Shown: positions 46,229 to 56,149, counted from the first letter of the stretch. The stretch: DNA of 64,000 bases from Antitrichia curtipendula (GCA_951230915.1 OX579634.1:14286725-14350724), one strand, 5' to 3'. The notes: generated by a model not told the origin, from the sequence alone. Numbers and translations are program-made.

Positions 46229-46532
46229 CCCCCCTTTCCGGCATTAACACCCTCTGGGGCATAACCTGGCTCAGCTTCAGTGCAAAAAGCTGTGGCTCTT
46301 GTCCAGAGCAAACGTCCGAGGTTAGTAGCTCCCGGGCCCCTAAGTTTGTGTTCTTGCAAGAGGAGGAGATCTACTGGATTCCTATGGATGTAGTTGCGAA
46401 GGTTTTATACAGCTATAGGGTCATTTAAACCCCTAATATTTTGTGATAAGATCTTAATTTTCATATAGTGTTCGGATTGAGAGATTGCCGAGCGCTCTCT
46501 ACGCAGTCAGAGGGATGAGGTAGCCTATGTCC

Positions 46533-46823
46533 CTAGATGTCTAGGTTAGGGTAAATGTTCACAGGCTCACCTTGTAGCAAGGGAGAATGAGTGTGGGCTC
46601 CATAAATCTGTCTAGCGGATGCTTTGACATGTCTTAAGGAGAAATCTACTACTACTACTGAATTCCCTACTGCAGAAGGTTCTTGTGAGTTCCATTGTGG
46701 TAGAGCTCCTGTGATCTGTTTGAACACCCTCAAGGCAAAGGGGGTATCATTTTGTGAGGGCCATGTTGACCGGGACGGGCCTCCATGCTCGGGAAGGTTA
46801 GGCTGAGCATCTACAAATAGGAT
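46533..46823 (-). pseudogene. Remnant of LINE ORF1 C terminus
   Basis: An open frame of about 97 codons runs from the CACTA-like insertion to a stop at 46533, 69 bases before the ORF2 start. It includes 'NDTPFALRVFKQITGALPQW' and 'HTHSPLLQGEPVNIYP', without a recognised domain. Position just upstream of ORF2 makes it the end of ORF1, normally an RNA-binding protein. The CCHC or RRM parts would lie in the missing 5' portion. An ATG at 46907 belongs to the inserted element and is not its start. Confidence 0.6.
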
Positions 46824-47062
46824 CACTAGTAGAAAAAAGCGTTCTGAAAAATCAATTGTTTTGGATTGATTAGGGAGTGGGTTTGGATAGCTTGATTCGG
46901 ACATCAATCAACATCTTTCAGTTGATTCGGACATGAATTAACAACTTTCAGTTGGTTTGGACAGCAAAAACGTGTTGATTGTTCCCCAAACCAACAGAGA
47001 AAATTTTAAAAATTGTCGAATCAACAGAAACGTGCAAATTAGGGTAGGCAATTCTAGTAGTG
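46824..47062. mobile_element. Small CACTA-type non-autonomous element
   Basis: The left end is CACTAGTAGAA and the right end TTCTAGTAGTG, inverted repeats with one mismatch. GAT flanks it on both sides (46821-46823 and 47063-47065), the 3-bp duplication expected of En/Spm (CACTA) transposons. It is 239 bp. The interior holds three related subterminal units of the form 'TTTCAGTTGATTCGGACA' in tandem at about 46875-46965. The TIR resembles the CACTACTAGAA-type ends common in plants. It inserted into the LINE near its 5' end. Confidence 0.87.
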
Positions 47063-47108
47063 GATTGTTTGATTCATCTACAAATAGGATTGTTTGAGTA
47101 ACATAATT

Positions 47109-47404
47109 ATTTGAGTCAAATGTTCATAGCAGTAGTTGTGCAGAATAGTTGGTGCCTACTTTGGAACACCTTCCAAAATCCCACTCCTGACATTAGATTT
47201 TACTATTTTGCACTACACTAATTACATAATTTTATATTAACTAGAATGGAGCTGGTTGCAATGCAATAACACCAATAAGATTTCATCAAGCTGCACGATT
47301 TCATCTAAAAGATGTTTGAATGCCATTAGGGTTTAGCAAAAAAAAATGAATGAAAAAGTAGACAAATGAGAACATGATAGATGAACTCATGGTACAATTT
47401 GCAT
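47109..47404. other. Anonymous DNA after the LINE
   Basis: Nothing recognised between the LINE target duplication and element B6. Confidence 0.4.
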
Positions 47405-47408
47405 TTAA

Positions 47409-48508
47409 CCCTTACAGTCACAAAGTCCTTATGAGGGACTACTGGGATTTCATGTAGGCTTGTGTGATTTCAATTTTTGACATGATTTTTTGAAACTTTT
47501 TTTGGGATAGGAAATCAAATTAGCTTTCTAAGAATATAATTTTTTTTCAATTGGAGCCTAGGAGCAAAAGTTATGCCATCCTAAGTCCAATAGGTAGTTT
47601 GAAGGGCAATTCCAAAAAATCACAAAATAGAGTTAATCGTAAAGAAACCCCCAGTTTGAAACAAGGGTATTAGAGAAAGGTATAACTAAGAATAGTACAA
47701 TAGAAACACAACCGCAAATTCCACCAGACTTCAATTTTGGTGCTCAAGAGAGGTTTGCCATGTGTTTTTCTTGAACTCCGGCTTGCGGTTCTGCATAATA
47801 CACACTTTATGGTTAACTCTATTATCAAATTTTGAATTTTGAATTTTTTCAAAGATTATATTTTTGTTTACATCTAAAGCTTTTATTCATTCTATTTGGA
47901 CTTGGTGATGAAAACGTTATAGGCGCTCTTGTTTTTTGTTCAATCTAAGCATCTTTTTAAGAAAATAACTTATAGCATTCATTTTTTAATAAAATTTTTA
48001 CAGTTAAAATAAATAAATTTAGACATGGTTAAATTCACTTGCTAAAACAACCTCACCATTGGGATTATTGCGTTTCAATTCCATTTAGAGCTATTAAAGA
48101 TTTAGTTTTCCATTCAATCTTAAACATACTTCTATTCAGTAGTTTTTTAATGAGTGAAAATCAAATATTCTTTTGTTAAATTTTTTTTCTTAAATTTTCA
48201 ACTCAATTCTTCAACATAAAAAATTAGAAAATCAAAATTAGTAGTGCAAAATTTTTAAGTTAAGAAGATTTGAAGTATGAGAATCTAGTTGAGCAAGGTA
48301 TGAATAAACTTGTTTTCTTCACTTTAAATCCAAATATCTTGCAATCTATACAATCAAAGTTTTTGAAATTTCTTCCATCCATTTTAATACTAATCTAGTG
48401 CAAGATCTTATAGTTAGATATGCAAAAGAAAACAATTTTTGAAGTTTTTTTTCTTTGCAATAGAAATTGATGGTTTTTGATGGAAAAAAGGCCTTGGGAC
48501 TTTAGGGG
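47409..48508 (-). mobile_element. TTAA element, group B copy 6, with small insert
   Basis: TTAA at 47405-47408 precedes CCCTTACAGTCACAAAGTCC. The right end is GGGACTTTAGGGG before TTAA at 48509-48512. It is 1100 bp including a 176-bp insert at 47637-47812. Landmarks are 'GAGCAAAAGTTATGCCATCC' near 47562, 'CTCACCATTGGGATTATTG' near 48053 and 'CTTAAACATACTTCTATTC' near 48119, the last being the empty-site reference for element E. Confidence 0.85.
47637..47812. mobile_element. TTAA-flanked 176-bp insert in B6
   Basis: TTAA stands at 47633-47636 and 47813-47816. The ends TCGTAAAG and, reversed, CCATAAAG are similar. Other B copies lack this block and have an AATTAATA string at the corresponding place. 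It has no recognisable gene; the ORF at 47670-47852 overlaps it. It differs in end sequence from the other TTAA elements, so its relation to them is uncertain. Confidence 0.55.
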
Positions 48509-48512
48509 TTAA

Positions 48513-49150
48513 TATGAGAAGTGATGATACATGATACAAACCACTTGATGTGATGCAATGCTAATCTCTAACTAAATCTCCTTGCAAGCCAAAATGGATT
48601 TTGAAAAATTCACGCATCTAAAATGACAAATCAAAATTCAATTTTTTCTTCATATTTTTTTGAAATTAGGAAAACAAACCAACTTATAGGGAATCTAAGT
48701 TTCATAAAGATCCAATGGTTGAAAAAAAAAATGCTTTTGTTTTGTTTTGGGCCTCAATTTGGATAAGTAAAGTGCAATATCATTTTGCTTTGAAATTTTT
48801 CATATTTCTTTCTTACATGACACTTTATTCAAATATCATATCTTTAAATGATCTTTGCAAATAAAATTTGAGTAATGGGACTTAAAAGACCGACAAAGTC
48901 ACATTGTCAAATGTCTAGACAATCTTTAAAAACACATTTTACTTCACTTTATAGGCTTTGTTCTCACACTTATATTTTCTTCAACCCTCCAAATTTTTAC
49001 ATGTGACTTTTATATTAGTTAAGAATAAGATTCTATGTTTATTTAAATGAAAAAAATTTGATTGATAGCCCCCTTTTCTATATAGTGTTGATTTTCGACA
49101 AATTTGTAAGTATTTGTCAATTTCTAACCTTTTATTCTTTAGGAATTAAT
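48513..49150 (+). repeat. TTAA element group F copy 1, ends unclear
   Basis: The interior aligns by eye with 50838-51419: 'GAAATTAGGAAAACAAACC' against 'GAGATTGGAAAATCAAATGC', 'AAGATCCAATGGTTGAAA' against 'AAGATTCAATAGTTGGTCAA', and 'AATGGGACTTAAAAGACCG' against 'TACGGGGTTGAAAAGCTTA'. It ends near 'TTCTTTAGGAATTAAT'. It lies directly after B6. The left terminus cannot be placed. Confidence 0.5.
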
Positions 49151-49889
49151 ATCGTATCATTATGAATGTGAACCTTCAATATTTGCCAAATAATTGTCAA
49201 CTTGATTACATGATCATGAGTATTATATCCTAACAATACTTAGATATTTGTCCTAACAATACTTAAGTATTTATCCTAACAATATTAAGATGTGTGCCTA
49301 ATCCACCTATTAGTGTAACTATACTACATCTATAATAGATTGGAAAAAGTTAACTCTTAAAGTCCCAAAGTCCTATTGAGGGATCTTGGGATTTTATGTA
49401 GGCTTACAAAACCTCAAAATTTTTGACATGATTTTTTGAAACGTTTTTGAAGATAAGAAAAACAAATTATCTTTCTGAGAATATACTTTTTACTTCCATA
49501 AATGTCTAGGAAAGAATTGGTAATTTGATATCAGCTAAAGTCCCAAAAATAGTTTGTTGGTTAAAAAAATTGAACAAAATTGAATTTTATTTCTCATTGA
49601 TTTTATTTTTTCTATGTGAAATTTTTTAATTAATTCCATTTGGATTAGTGATGGAAAAATTATGGAATTTTTAGTTTTGTGGATAATCATTGTATCTTCT
49701 TGAAAAAATAGCATAATTGAGTTTGTTTTTGAAATTGATTTTTATAATCAAGTTTCAGAATTAAAAGCATATTAAGGTTCAATGTGCTTGCTTGAACAAT
49801 CTTACCATTGGAATTAGTGTATTTCAATTTCATCTTAGAACTATTAACAATATTTTTTTTTGCTCTATCTTATACCTACTTATGCTTAA

Positions 49890-50833
49890 CTTGTAAAGTT
49901 CCTTGACTATGTTTTCATCCAAAATTCTCAAAAACTGTCATTTCTAGTACAAGTACCAAATTTTAGAAAAATAACAAAAAATTTGGACACATGTAAACAT
50001 CAGATCTTATAGTATACTTGTTTCAAAAGATGTAGAAAATTTTCAGAAATTTACACTGTATAGATTGCAAGATATTAGCGTTTGAAGTGATATAAATCAT
50101 TTTTTTTTGGCTATGTGAAAAACAAGGCAGCTGCACTTCATAAGGTCACATTTGTATGAAAAAAATTCCATGATGGTGGTGCTTCTTTGAATTCATTCTT
50201 CTAGGCAAGTTGGCTACATGCTTGAAAATTTCAGATTGGCATTTTGGAATTTTACAACATATAGGAAAAATAATAGTTAAGTAGGAAAAAGTAGAAAATG
50301 ATTCAAAATATAAAATTGTTAAGAATTTAGTTATGGAATTGAAAAAAGCCAATCCCCAAAGGTTGTAATGTTGTAATAAACAATCTACATATTATAAATT
50401 GAGTTTGTTTTTTAAATATTGAAAATTGAGTTGAATAAATGACTTTAGAGTTTATTTTTAAAGTAGAGAATCTATAACTACCTGGAAACTAAAACTCCTC
50501 AAAACTTTCATCTTAATAATCTAGATGGATTGATTCAAAGCTTTCCACATGTAAAAAAATCTAGAAAACCAATTTCAAATTGTTGTTTAAAAAAATAATG
50601 ATATTTTTAGATCTATCCTAATTGCTCGGATGGAAAAACAACAACTACATATCATACAATAACTTTTTAACCATGTGGTCAAAAGTTATGAAAATTGTTG
50701 GGCGTTAAAAGAAGAAACTTTTCCCCACGTTGTGTGAAAATTTCAAAGACAAAAAAACATTCCATTTGTAGTGAGTTGCCCAGAGTTCCAAAATCACTAT
50801 GTTGCAAAAAAACACATTTTGGTCCTTTAGGGA
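49890..50833 (+). mobile_element. TTAA element, group A copy 7, nested in B7
   Basis: TTAA at 49886-49889 precedes CTTGTAAAGTTCCTTGAC. The right end GGTCCTTTAGGGA is followed by TTAA at 50834-50837. It is 944 bp. Landmarks are 'CATTTCTAGTACAAGTACC' near 49941, 'AGGCAGCTGCACTTCATAAG' near 50124 and 'AATAACTTTTTAACCATGTG' near 50658. The first bases are mutated from CCCC. The ORF at 50146-50352 is repeat-internal. Confidence 0.82.
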
Positions 50834-50837
50834 TTAA

Positions 50838-51419
50838 TTTCTAAAGCTCTATTAAATTTGAAATGTTTTTTGGGGTGTTTAGGGTATATAAAGTTAATTA
50901 TCACATTTTTTAAAACTTTTTCTCATTTTTCTTTTGAGATTGGAAAATCAAATGCGCTTCTGGGAAATCTAATTCTTACAAAGATTCAATAGTTGGTCAA
51001 AATTTTATGTTTTTGTTTAGTTTTGACCTCCGAGGCAAGTGGAATAGAGCATTACTTTTCACTGAAATTTGCACATTGCTTCCTAATTTGAGTCTTTACT
51101 CAAATCTAAAGTCATTAAATCTTCTTACAAAGTAGAATTTGAATTACGGGGTTGAAAAGCTTAACAAAACACATTGTCAAAAGCTCAAACAACCTTGAAA
51201 AAACATTGTGTTGCTCTTTTCTTGATCATATCCCGCACATACATTACTTTTAGGCCTCAATTTTTTAGGCAAGAGTCTCGTACTATTCAAGAATAAGATA
51301 TTTCATTTACAAATTCTACAAAGTGGATAAATTTTGATTTACAAGCCTATTTTCAGAAGGTTTTATCTTTCTAATTTTTGGAAATATTTTCTAATTTTTG
51401 ACCTAAGGAACTTTAAGGG
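50838..51419 (+). mobile_element. TTAA element, group F copy 2, adjacent to A7
   Basis: It shares the TTAA at 50834-50837 with A7, begins TTTCTAAAGCTC and ends GGAACTTTAAGGG before TTAA at 51420-51423. It is 582 bp. It resembles 48513-49150. B7 resumes directly after the second TTAA with 'TAATTTTTTTAAGATTGAAA'. Its left end is decayed compared with CCCCTAAAG. Confidence 0.6.
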
Positions 51420-51727
51420 TTAATAATTTTTTTAAGATTGAAAATCAAGGTGTTTTTCCGTTTGAATCCCTATCGCCCTCTCCAAAAAACCAACCGCAAC
51501 TCATTTCTTCAACATGAAACATTGGAAATTCAAAACCTGTGGTGTAAATATTTGAAGTTAAGAAGACTCAGAGTCTCATAATCTAGTCACGCAAGGTGCA
51601 AGAAAAAACTTGTTTTCTTCACTTTCAACACACATTTCTTACAATCTATACAATCAAAGTTTCTGAAATTTCTTCCACATCTATACTTATACAAGCGTAG
51701 TGCAAGATCCTTTGAATTTGATATGCC

Positions 51728-51889
51728 TCCCAAAATGATCTTTAACTCTTGATAGATGTGGCCCCCCAGTGACCAAGACAATCACCAAAACTCTCCGATT
51801 ATTGAACCAATACTAGGTACATTCTTCGTTTCTACAGTGAGAGCAATGAAGTCATCCATCATCCACTTATTGACCTTAGAATCATAGGG
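51728..51889. other. Unassigned insert of about 160 bp
   Basis: This block, with 'GTGGCCCCCCAGTGACCAAG' near 51760, interrupts B7 just before C3. It is less AT-rich and unlike anything else in the window. No ends or reading frame could be assigned. It may be captured host sequence carried between the two TTAA sites. Confidence 0.4.
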
Positions 51890-51893
51890 TTAA

Positions 51894-52869
51894 CCCCTCA
51901 CCGCCCAAGGCCTAACCATATCAAAATCAACCTTGCTTTTCAAGTGTTATAAGTCTAAATGTGAGTAAGGTATGAAAATCTCAACCGTACAATCTTGTAG
52001 TGTGAATGTTGGAGATGGTGTAAATCAAACTTGGGATCATTTGATCGTATAGATTGAAAGATTATAATGTTATAGTGTTGAAAAAAGATGCTGAAATCAA
52101 CCTAAAGACACATTTGGAGGTAAAATTCGATTTCTAAACCTACTGAAAATGAAAATATTTTAAACTTCAAAGTGATTCAAAACTAAAAGACAAACACTTT
52201 GGTGGAAAAAAGAATCATTCAATGGACTCATTGTGTTTGCAAAATTGATTTGAAATGTCAAAAAATAGTGAAAAAAGTAGCAAAAAAACACACCTATGGT
52301 TGAACCTATCTTTACTAAAATGCTTCTCGGTCAATCATAACTTCTTGTATTGATATCAAATTTTTACCATGAGAACTAAACTAGTATGCGCAACTTTTTT
52401 GACAAGAAGGATTGAAAACAAATCATGTCTGAAGAAGTTCTAAGCCGCCAAAGTTCATTGTAATGCAAAAATGTTTGGATTTTGAACTTTGAATTGCTCC
52501 CAAGCATTCAAAACAACTTGGATTGACATGAAAATTTTATCACAATAATTAAACTTTATGAAAAACAAAATCCAGCAAATTTTACTGAAAACTAACACTT
52601 GATGAAAAAGATACACACCGCCGAAGCTGCAGCCATCTCAATGCAGTGTGGTGAACTCAAATTGAACCTGCGAACTTTGAATGGCCTTCACAAACTCAGT
52701 AAATCTTGTATAGATCTGAAAATTTCAACACTAAAAATAGACTAGTATGCGCAATATTATCAACAAGTTTTTATTGAATTTGGACATCGGATGAAAAAGT
52801 TACACATCACTTTGAAGTTGACTGCTAGACTATGTGAGGACACTTTTGGTCCCCTTGGGCGGTGAGGGG
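51894..52869 (+). mobile_element. TTAA element, group C copy 3, nested in B7
   Basis: The ends CCCCTCACCGCCCAAGG and CCTTGGGCGGTGAGGGG are perfect inverted repeats, flanked by TTAA at 51890-51893 and 52870-52873. It is 976 bp. The interior follows C1 and C2 throughout ('TCTCAACCGTACAATCTTGT' near 51980, 'CTTGGATTGACATGAAAA' near 52517) but is clearly more diverged, and its terminal repeats are different and longer. This shows that the ends evolve together while the interior layout is kept. Confidence 0.9.
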
Positions 52870-52974
52870 TTAAATAAAAGTTTTTGTCGCTCTTTGCAAT
52901 AGAAAAGGAATTTAGCATTTTTGAGTGGGGTTTGGATTGAAAAAACAGGGGTCTCCTTGGGACTTTAAAGGAGT

Positions 52975-53260
52975 CTATGAGTTTTTGCCAGTGGAAACAA
53001 GGCGGGATGTTGGCATGTCCAAACTGGAGGGATACGGTGGCTCGGTCGAGAAAGATTGAGAAAAGAATCGGTGGCGGCGGGAGAGCTGTCGTAATAAGTT
53101 AAGAAGCGGGGGCGCCATGGAGCAAGCGAGGGAGGTGCACGCATGGCCATGATCTTGGCACTGACTCAACAGCAGGGGCACATCCATGGGGAACTGTCAA
53201 CCCACACGATGCCCCCGCCGGGATTTTCATTGCCACGCTAACTTATATACTCCACGATTC
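52975..53260 (-). pseudogene. Fragment resembling the 5' end of a gene (unknown product)
   Basis: A GC-rich segment lies between B7 and B8. On the minus strand a TATA-like AGTATATAAG at about 53243-53252 stands some 60 bases before ATG 53187-53185, opening a 70-codon frame. An internal Met at 53118 would begin 'MAPPLLNLLRQLSRRHRFFS', rich in Leu, Arg and Ser without acidic residues, like a mitochondrial or plastid targeting peptide. The frame ends at the stop at 52975, right at the boundary of the B7 element. No downstream exon was found. It may be the first exon of a host gene broken by insertions, or a captured fragment; an overlapping frame (52965-53150) weakens the case. Confidence 0.35.
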
Positions 53261-53293
53261 ACGCCCCACACGCCCTGGTCTGCCCTTGATTAA

Positions 53294-54300
53294 CCCCTAA
53301 ATAATGGACCATTGTCCCCTCGGGGGACAAAATGGACTTCGGGCAGGTTTCTATGACCTCAATTTTTAATGAAACATTTAGGAACTCTCTCATAAGATAG
53401 ACAAATTTCTTAGCTTCGTGGGAATATAATTTTTTACTTCAATCAGTGACCGGGAGCAAAGTTATGCCATCTGAAACATAATTTTCACTTCAATGGGTAC
53501 TGTGGGTAGGAAAATAAAAATTGCAAAAAACATGAAATCAAATTAAAAAAAAATTTCCCTCTCCTTATAGATCATATTTTTTTTGTCTACATGTGAAGCT
53601 TTGATTCATTCCATTTGGATTAGTGATGTGAAAGTTGTAAACAATCTTGTTTTTTCAGGCAATCTAAGGCATCTTCTTGAAAAAAATAACTTATAGGATT
53701 CATTTATGAGTGCAATTTTTCAAATTTTTCAATTTTATTTTTTTATTTTTTTGACAAGGTTAATTTTGATTTCTAGAACAATCTCACCATTGGGATTATT
53801 GTGTTTCAATCCCGTCTTATAGCTATTAATGACTTATTTTTCTTTCAATCTTGGACGTACTTCTACTTGACATTTTTTTAAAGAACAAGAAACAAGCATT
53901 TTTCTTTTGAATTTTTTTTCCTAGACTTTCGTCTCAATTCTTCAATTCAAGTTTTTTTTAATTCAAAGTCCATAGTGCAAAAGAATTCCACAAAGGGCGG
54001 CTAGAGTCATTTGATATTGCATGCTAGTGTTCAAAATTTTTTTTTTTCAACTTTGAATGCTAATATCTTCCAATCTGTATGATCAAACTCCATGAAATTT
54101 TTACCACATGATCTTAGACAAGTAAAATAAAAGATCATACAGTTAGATTCTAATTATTATTATTTTATTATTATTATTTTTTATTTTTTTTTATTTTTTT
54201 TTATTTTGGGGGGGGGGGAGGTTGTTTTCTTGGATGAACGCAGCAAAAATGGTAGTTTTGAGTGTTTTTTGGCAAAAAAATGACCTTGGTCCTTTAGGGG
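53294..54300 (-). mobile_element. TTAA element, group B copy 8
   Basis: Ends CCCCTAAATAATGGACC and TTGGTCCTTTAGGGG, flanked by TTAA at 53290-53293 and 54301-54304. It is 1007 bp, slightly long because of an ATT-rich and G-run simple repeat at about 54150-54222. Modules 'GAGCAAAGTTATGCCATC' near 53455 and 'GAAAGTTGTAAACAATCTTG' near 53630 are in reverse orientation. It is among the better-preserved B copies. Confidence 0.88.
54150..54222. repeat. Simple repeat (ATT)n followed by G-run
   Basis: A run of ATT and TTTTA units changes abruptly into a run of about eleven G. It lies inside B8 and is absent from the other B copies, so it expanded after insertion. Confidence 0.75.
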
Positions 54301-54303
54301 TTA

Positions 54304-54712
54304 AGGTAGTATGTTCTAGATGCGACCATACTCTTTTTGAAATAGATACTATAAACTACTACTGAATGAATATGAGTTGGTCCATAATTGGATCACTTTA
54401 ACCATTAATTGAATTTTTTTTTAGATTCTTTATTGTAAAAGTGAATCATTGGCCTTGATTTCTTCAAATCACTTTAGAAGTTGTAAGTCGATACATTTTG
54501 GGAGACCTAGGGTCACAATTAGGTATCTACAACATAAATCTTTGAAAATTCATAAATAATTCAAAAATAATTCAAAAAATATGAAACCACTTGTGTTATG
54601 TTTGACATCTATTTTTCTTTCTCCAGAAAATGATCTAAAAATATTATTGTCCACGTTAATCTATTAAAAGGCAAATTGGACCTTAAATGGTCGCTTTTAG
54701 AACATACTACCT
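54304..54712 (+). mobile_element. TA element, group T1 copy b, in the B8 flank
   Basis: Ends AGGTAGTATGTTCTAGATGC and TTTTAGAACATACTACCT, with TA at 54302-54303 and 54713-54714. The left TA is the middle of B8's right TTAA. It is 409 bp. It is a diverged relative of 5934-6341 ('AAATGGTCGCTTTTAGAAC'). Confidence 0.85.
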
Positions 54713-54765
54713 TAACTTGAATAGCTCATTAGTTGCTTGAATAATATAGTTAATTATAATACTTA

Positions 54766-55045
54766 AGGTGGGAATCTTCCAAATTGCTATTGTGCCTAGT
54801 TATTATTATTATTAAATGGATTAGATTTTCAATTTTTTGGGTTGACAAGAGTAAAAAGGTTCCAATAGACCACAAAATGCAGCATTTGGATCATGTATGC
54901 AAAAGTTAGGAAGGGTCAAACTTTTTTTGGTAGCTAGTAATTCTGAAATTATTTCTTCAACCAATAGGTACATATTGATTTTGGAGATGTATACAAAGTG
55001 ATGATGGTGGTTTTAGGTAGGGTGCGATTTTGGTTGTACCCACCT
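54766..55045 (+). mobile_element. TA element, group T3 copy g
   Basis: It begins AGGTGGGAATCTTCC after TA at 54764-54765 and ends GGTTGTACCCACCT. It is 280 bp. It contains 'AAAAAGGTTCCAATAGACC' and 'CATGTATGCAAAAGTTAGGA', weaker matches to the T3 reference. Confidence 0.72.
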
Positions 55046-55550
55046 TTGAGCATTTCCACTCTTTCACTAGGGAGGAGTCCTTAGCCCAGCCAAAGTAGAG
55101 ACACGGAAGCTAAAAAAATCAACCCAACCTTGCCAAAATAAGGGCATCCTCCCAACAAGCCCGCCCATCCCTTCACCAATTTTGAATTCTTCTTGTCTAC
55201 AAATGTATTTGTAACACTTTTTCAAAAGTCTTGACAACTACAATAACTTCCACCAATGAAATTGCAAAGATGCATGGCTCGTGTACAAGATATGGAGAGA
55301 AAAGATGGGGAACTATTTTGTTTTGTTGGTGGAACCTAGAAGTACAATTGAGCTTGCAAAAAGCCATTAATTTGGCAAGGCTTTTTTTTGTGAAAGGATA
55401 GAGATGCTCTTAAGTTAGCTTATAAGTTAGACTCATGGAAAACTATTTGAGTGGAGACAATGAGTTCTTGGGGACGTTTACAATGCCTTGCTCTATCACT
55501 GTCATTTGCAATCAATCCATTCAATTGAAATACTTAAGTTTATTGTATCC
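55046..55550. other. Anonymous DNA
   Basis: No gene or element recognised. It is moderately AT-rich. Confidence 0.4.
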
Positions 55551-55554
55551 TAAC

Positions 55555-56149
55555 CCCTAAATGTTTATTTTTATTTCAAAATTGAAGATTTGAAAAAAAA
55601 TCATTATAAAGTATTATTTTGAAGAATATTTTGGAATTGATATACAAATGAAAGTTGTAGATTTTGAATTTTTGATTCCATCCATATGATTAGATTTACC
55701 AATGCTATCACCAATATTTCTTTATGAATTTTGAAAGCAAAATTCTAAAATTTCTTCAAAATTTGATTACAAGCAAATATTATCATTTGGGGAGTAAAAC
55801 TTGTTGGAATGGATTTAAAAGGATAGTTTCTTTGCATGGTGATTTAAAAAAAAATTGTGTGCTTTACAACTATGACCTCATTTATGCATATCTAGTTTTG
55901 AACTAGAGTCAATGCAATTTTGGCTTGGTCAACCACTTTACATACTTTCAGATTGTAATTTTAGAAAAATTTGTAATCTAGTAATACCAAATCCAACCGC
56001 TAGATAGGACAAGAACTTGATAAAGTATCTCCACAAATTAGAATGAATTTCATCCAAGAAACCACAAGAAAGAAACAAGAAAATGAATTTGTTCAATGAC
56101 GGAGTACTTATGGGTTTATTGTCCATTGTTTATTGTTCAATGACGGGTT
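55555..56149 (+). mobile_element. TTAA element, group D copy 2
   Basis: The left side reads CTAA (decayed TTAA) and CCCCTAAATG. The right end is near 'GACGGGT' before TTAA at about 56150-56153. The interior follows D1: 'AAAATCATTATAAAGTATTA', 'TTGGCTTGGTCAACCACTT'. A short tandem duplication, 'GTTCAATGACGG', near the right end blurs the boundary. It is about 595 bp against 552 bp in D1. Confidence 0.7.

Larger units (their letters stand above)
41553..46464 (-). pseudogene. LINE ORF2 pseudogene (endonuclease and reverse transcriptase)
   Basis: Reading starts at ATG 46464-46462, followed by residues with 'ILSQNIRGLND', the usual first strand of L1-type endonucleases. It ends at the stop at 41553. 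In order: endonuclease (about 46464-45500), linker with 'WRLFGDRLSAEFF' (about 45370-45215), reverse transcriptase (44490-43586), thumb and C-terminal region (43517-42300), and a zinc-ribbon-like C terminus (42296-41985) followed by a further conserved tail. An in-frame stop lies shortly after the start (after 'PIAV'), and a frameshift near 46230, a TAG after the RT core at 43586 and frameshifts near 43550, 42400 and 42300 disable it. The 645-bp insertion at 44567-45211 splits the linker. Confidence 0.9.
41404..47096 (-). mobile_element. L1-type LINE (non-LTR retrotransposon), decayed, 5'-truncated
   Basis: The element runs on the minus strand. Its A-rich 3' tail is the T-rich run at about 41405-41426. 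The 12-bp string AGTAACATAATT occurs directly before it (41392-41403) and again at 47097-47108, giving a target duplication that marks the whole insertion. It contains the last part of ORF1 (46533-46823), a complete-length but disabled ORF2 (41553-46464), and two later DNA-transposon insertions (44567-45211 and 46824-47062). Most of ORF1 and the 5' UTR are missing, so this copy was probably 5'-truncated on integration. Near the 5' end the 25-base phrase starting CATCTACAAATAGGATTG is present twice. GC content is clearly above the flanks, as expected of former coding sequence. Confidence 0.92.
49354..52970 (-). mobile_element. TTAA element, group B copy 7, host of several insertions
   Basis: TTAA at 49350-49353 precedes CTCTTAAAGTCCC. 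The far end is CTTGGGACTTTAAAGGAG near 52970. B sequence occupies 49354-49889, 51424 to about 51727 and 52874-52970, which together approximate one B element of normal size. A7 and F2 fill 49890-51419; an unrelated segment and C3 fill about 51728-52869. Each junction carries TTAA. The B phrase 'TTGCAATAGAAATTGATGG' is matched after C3 by 'TTGCAATAGAAAAGGAATT'. Confidence 0.78.
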
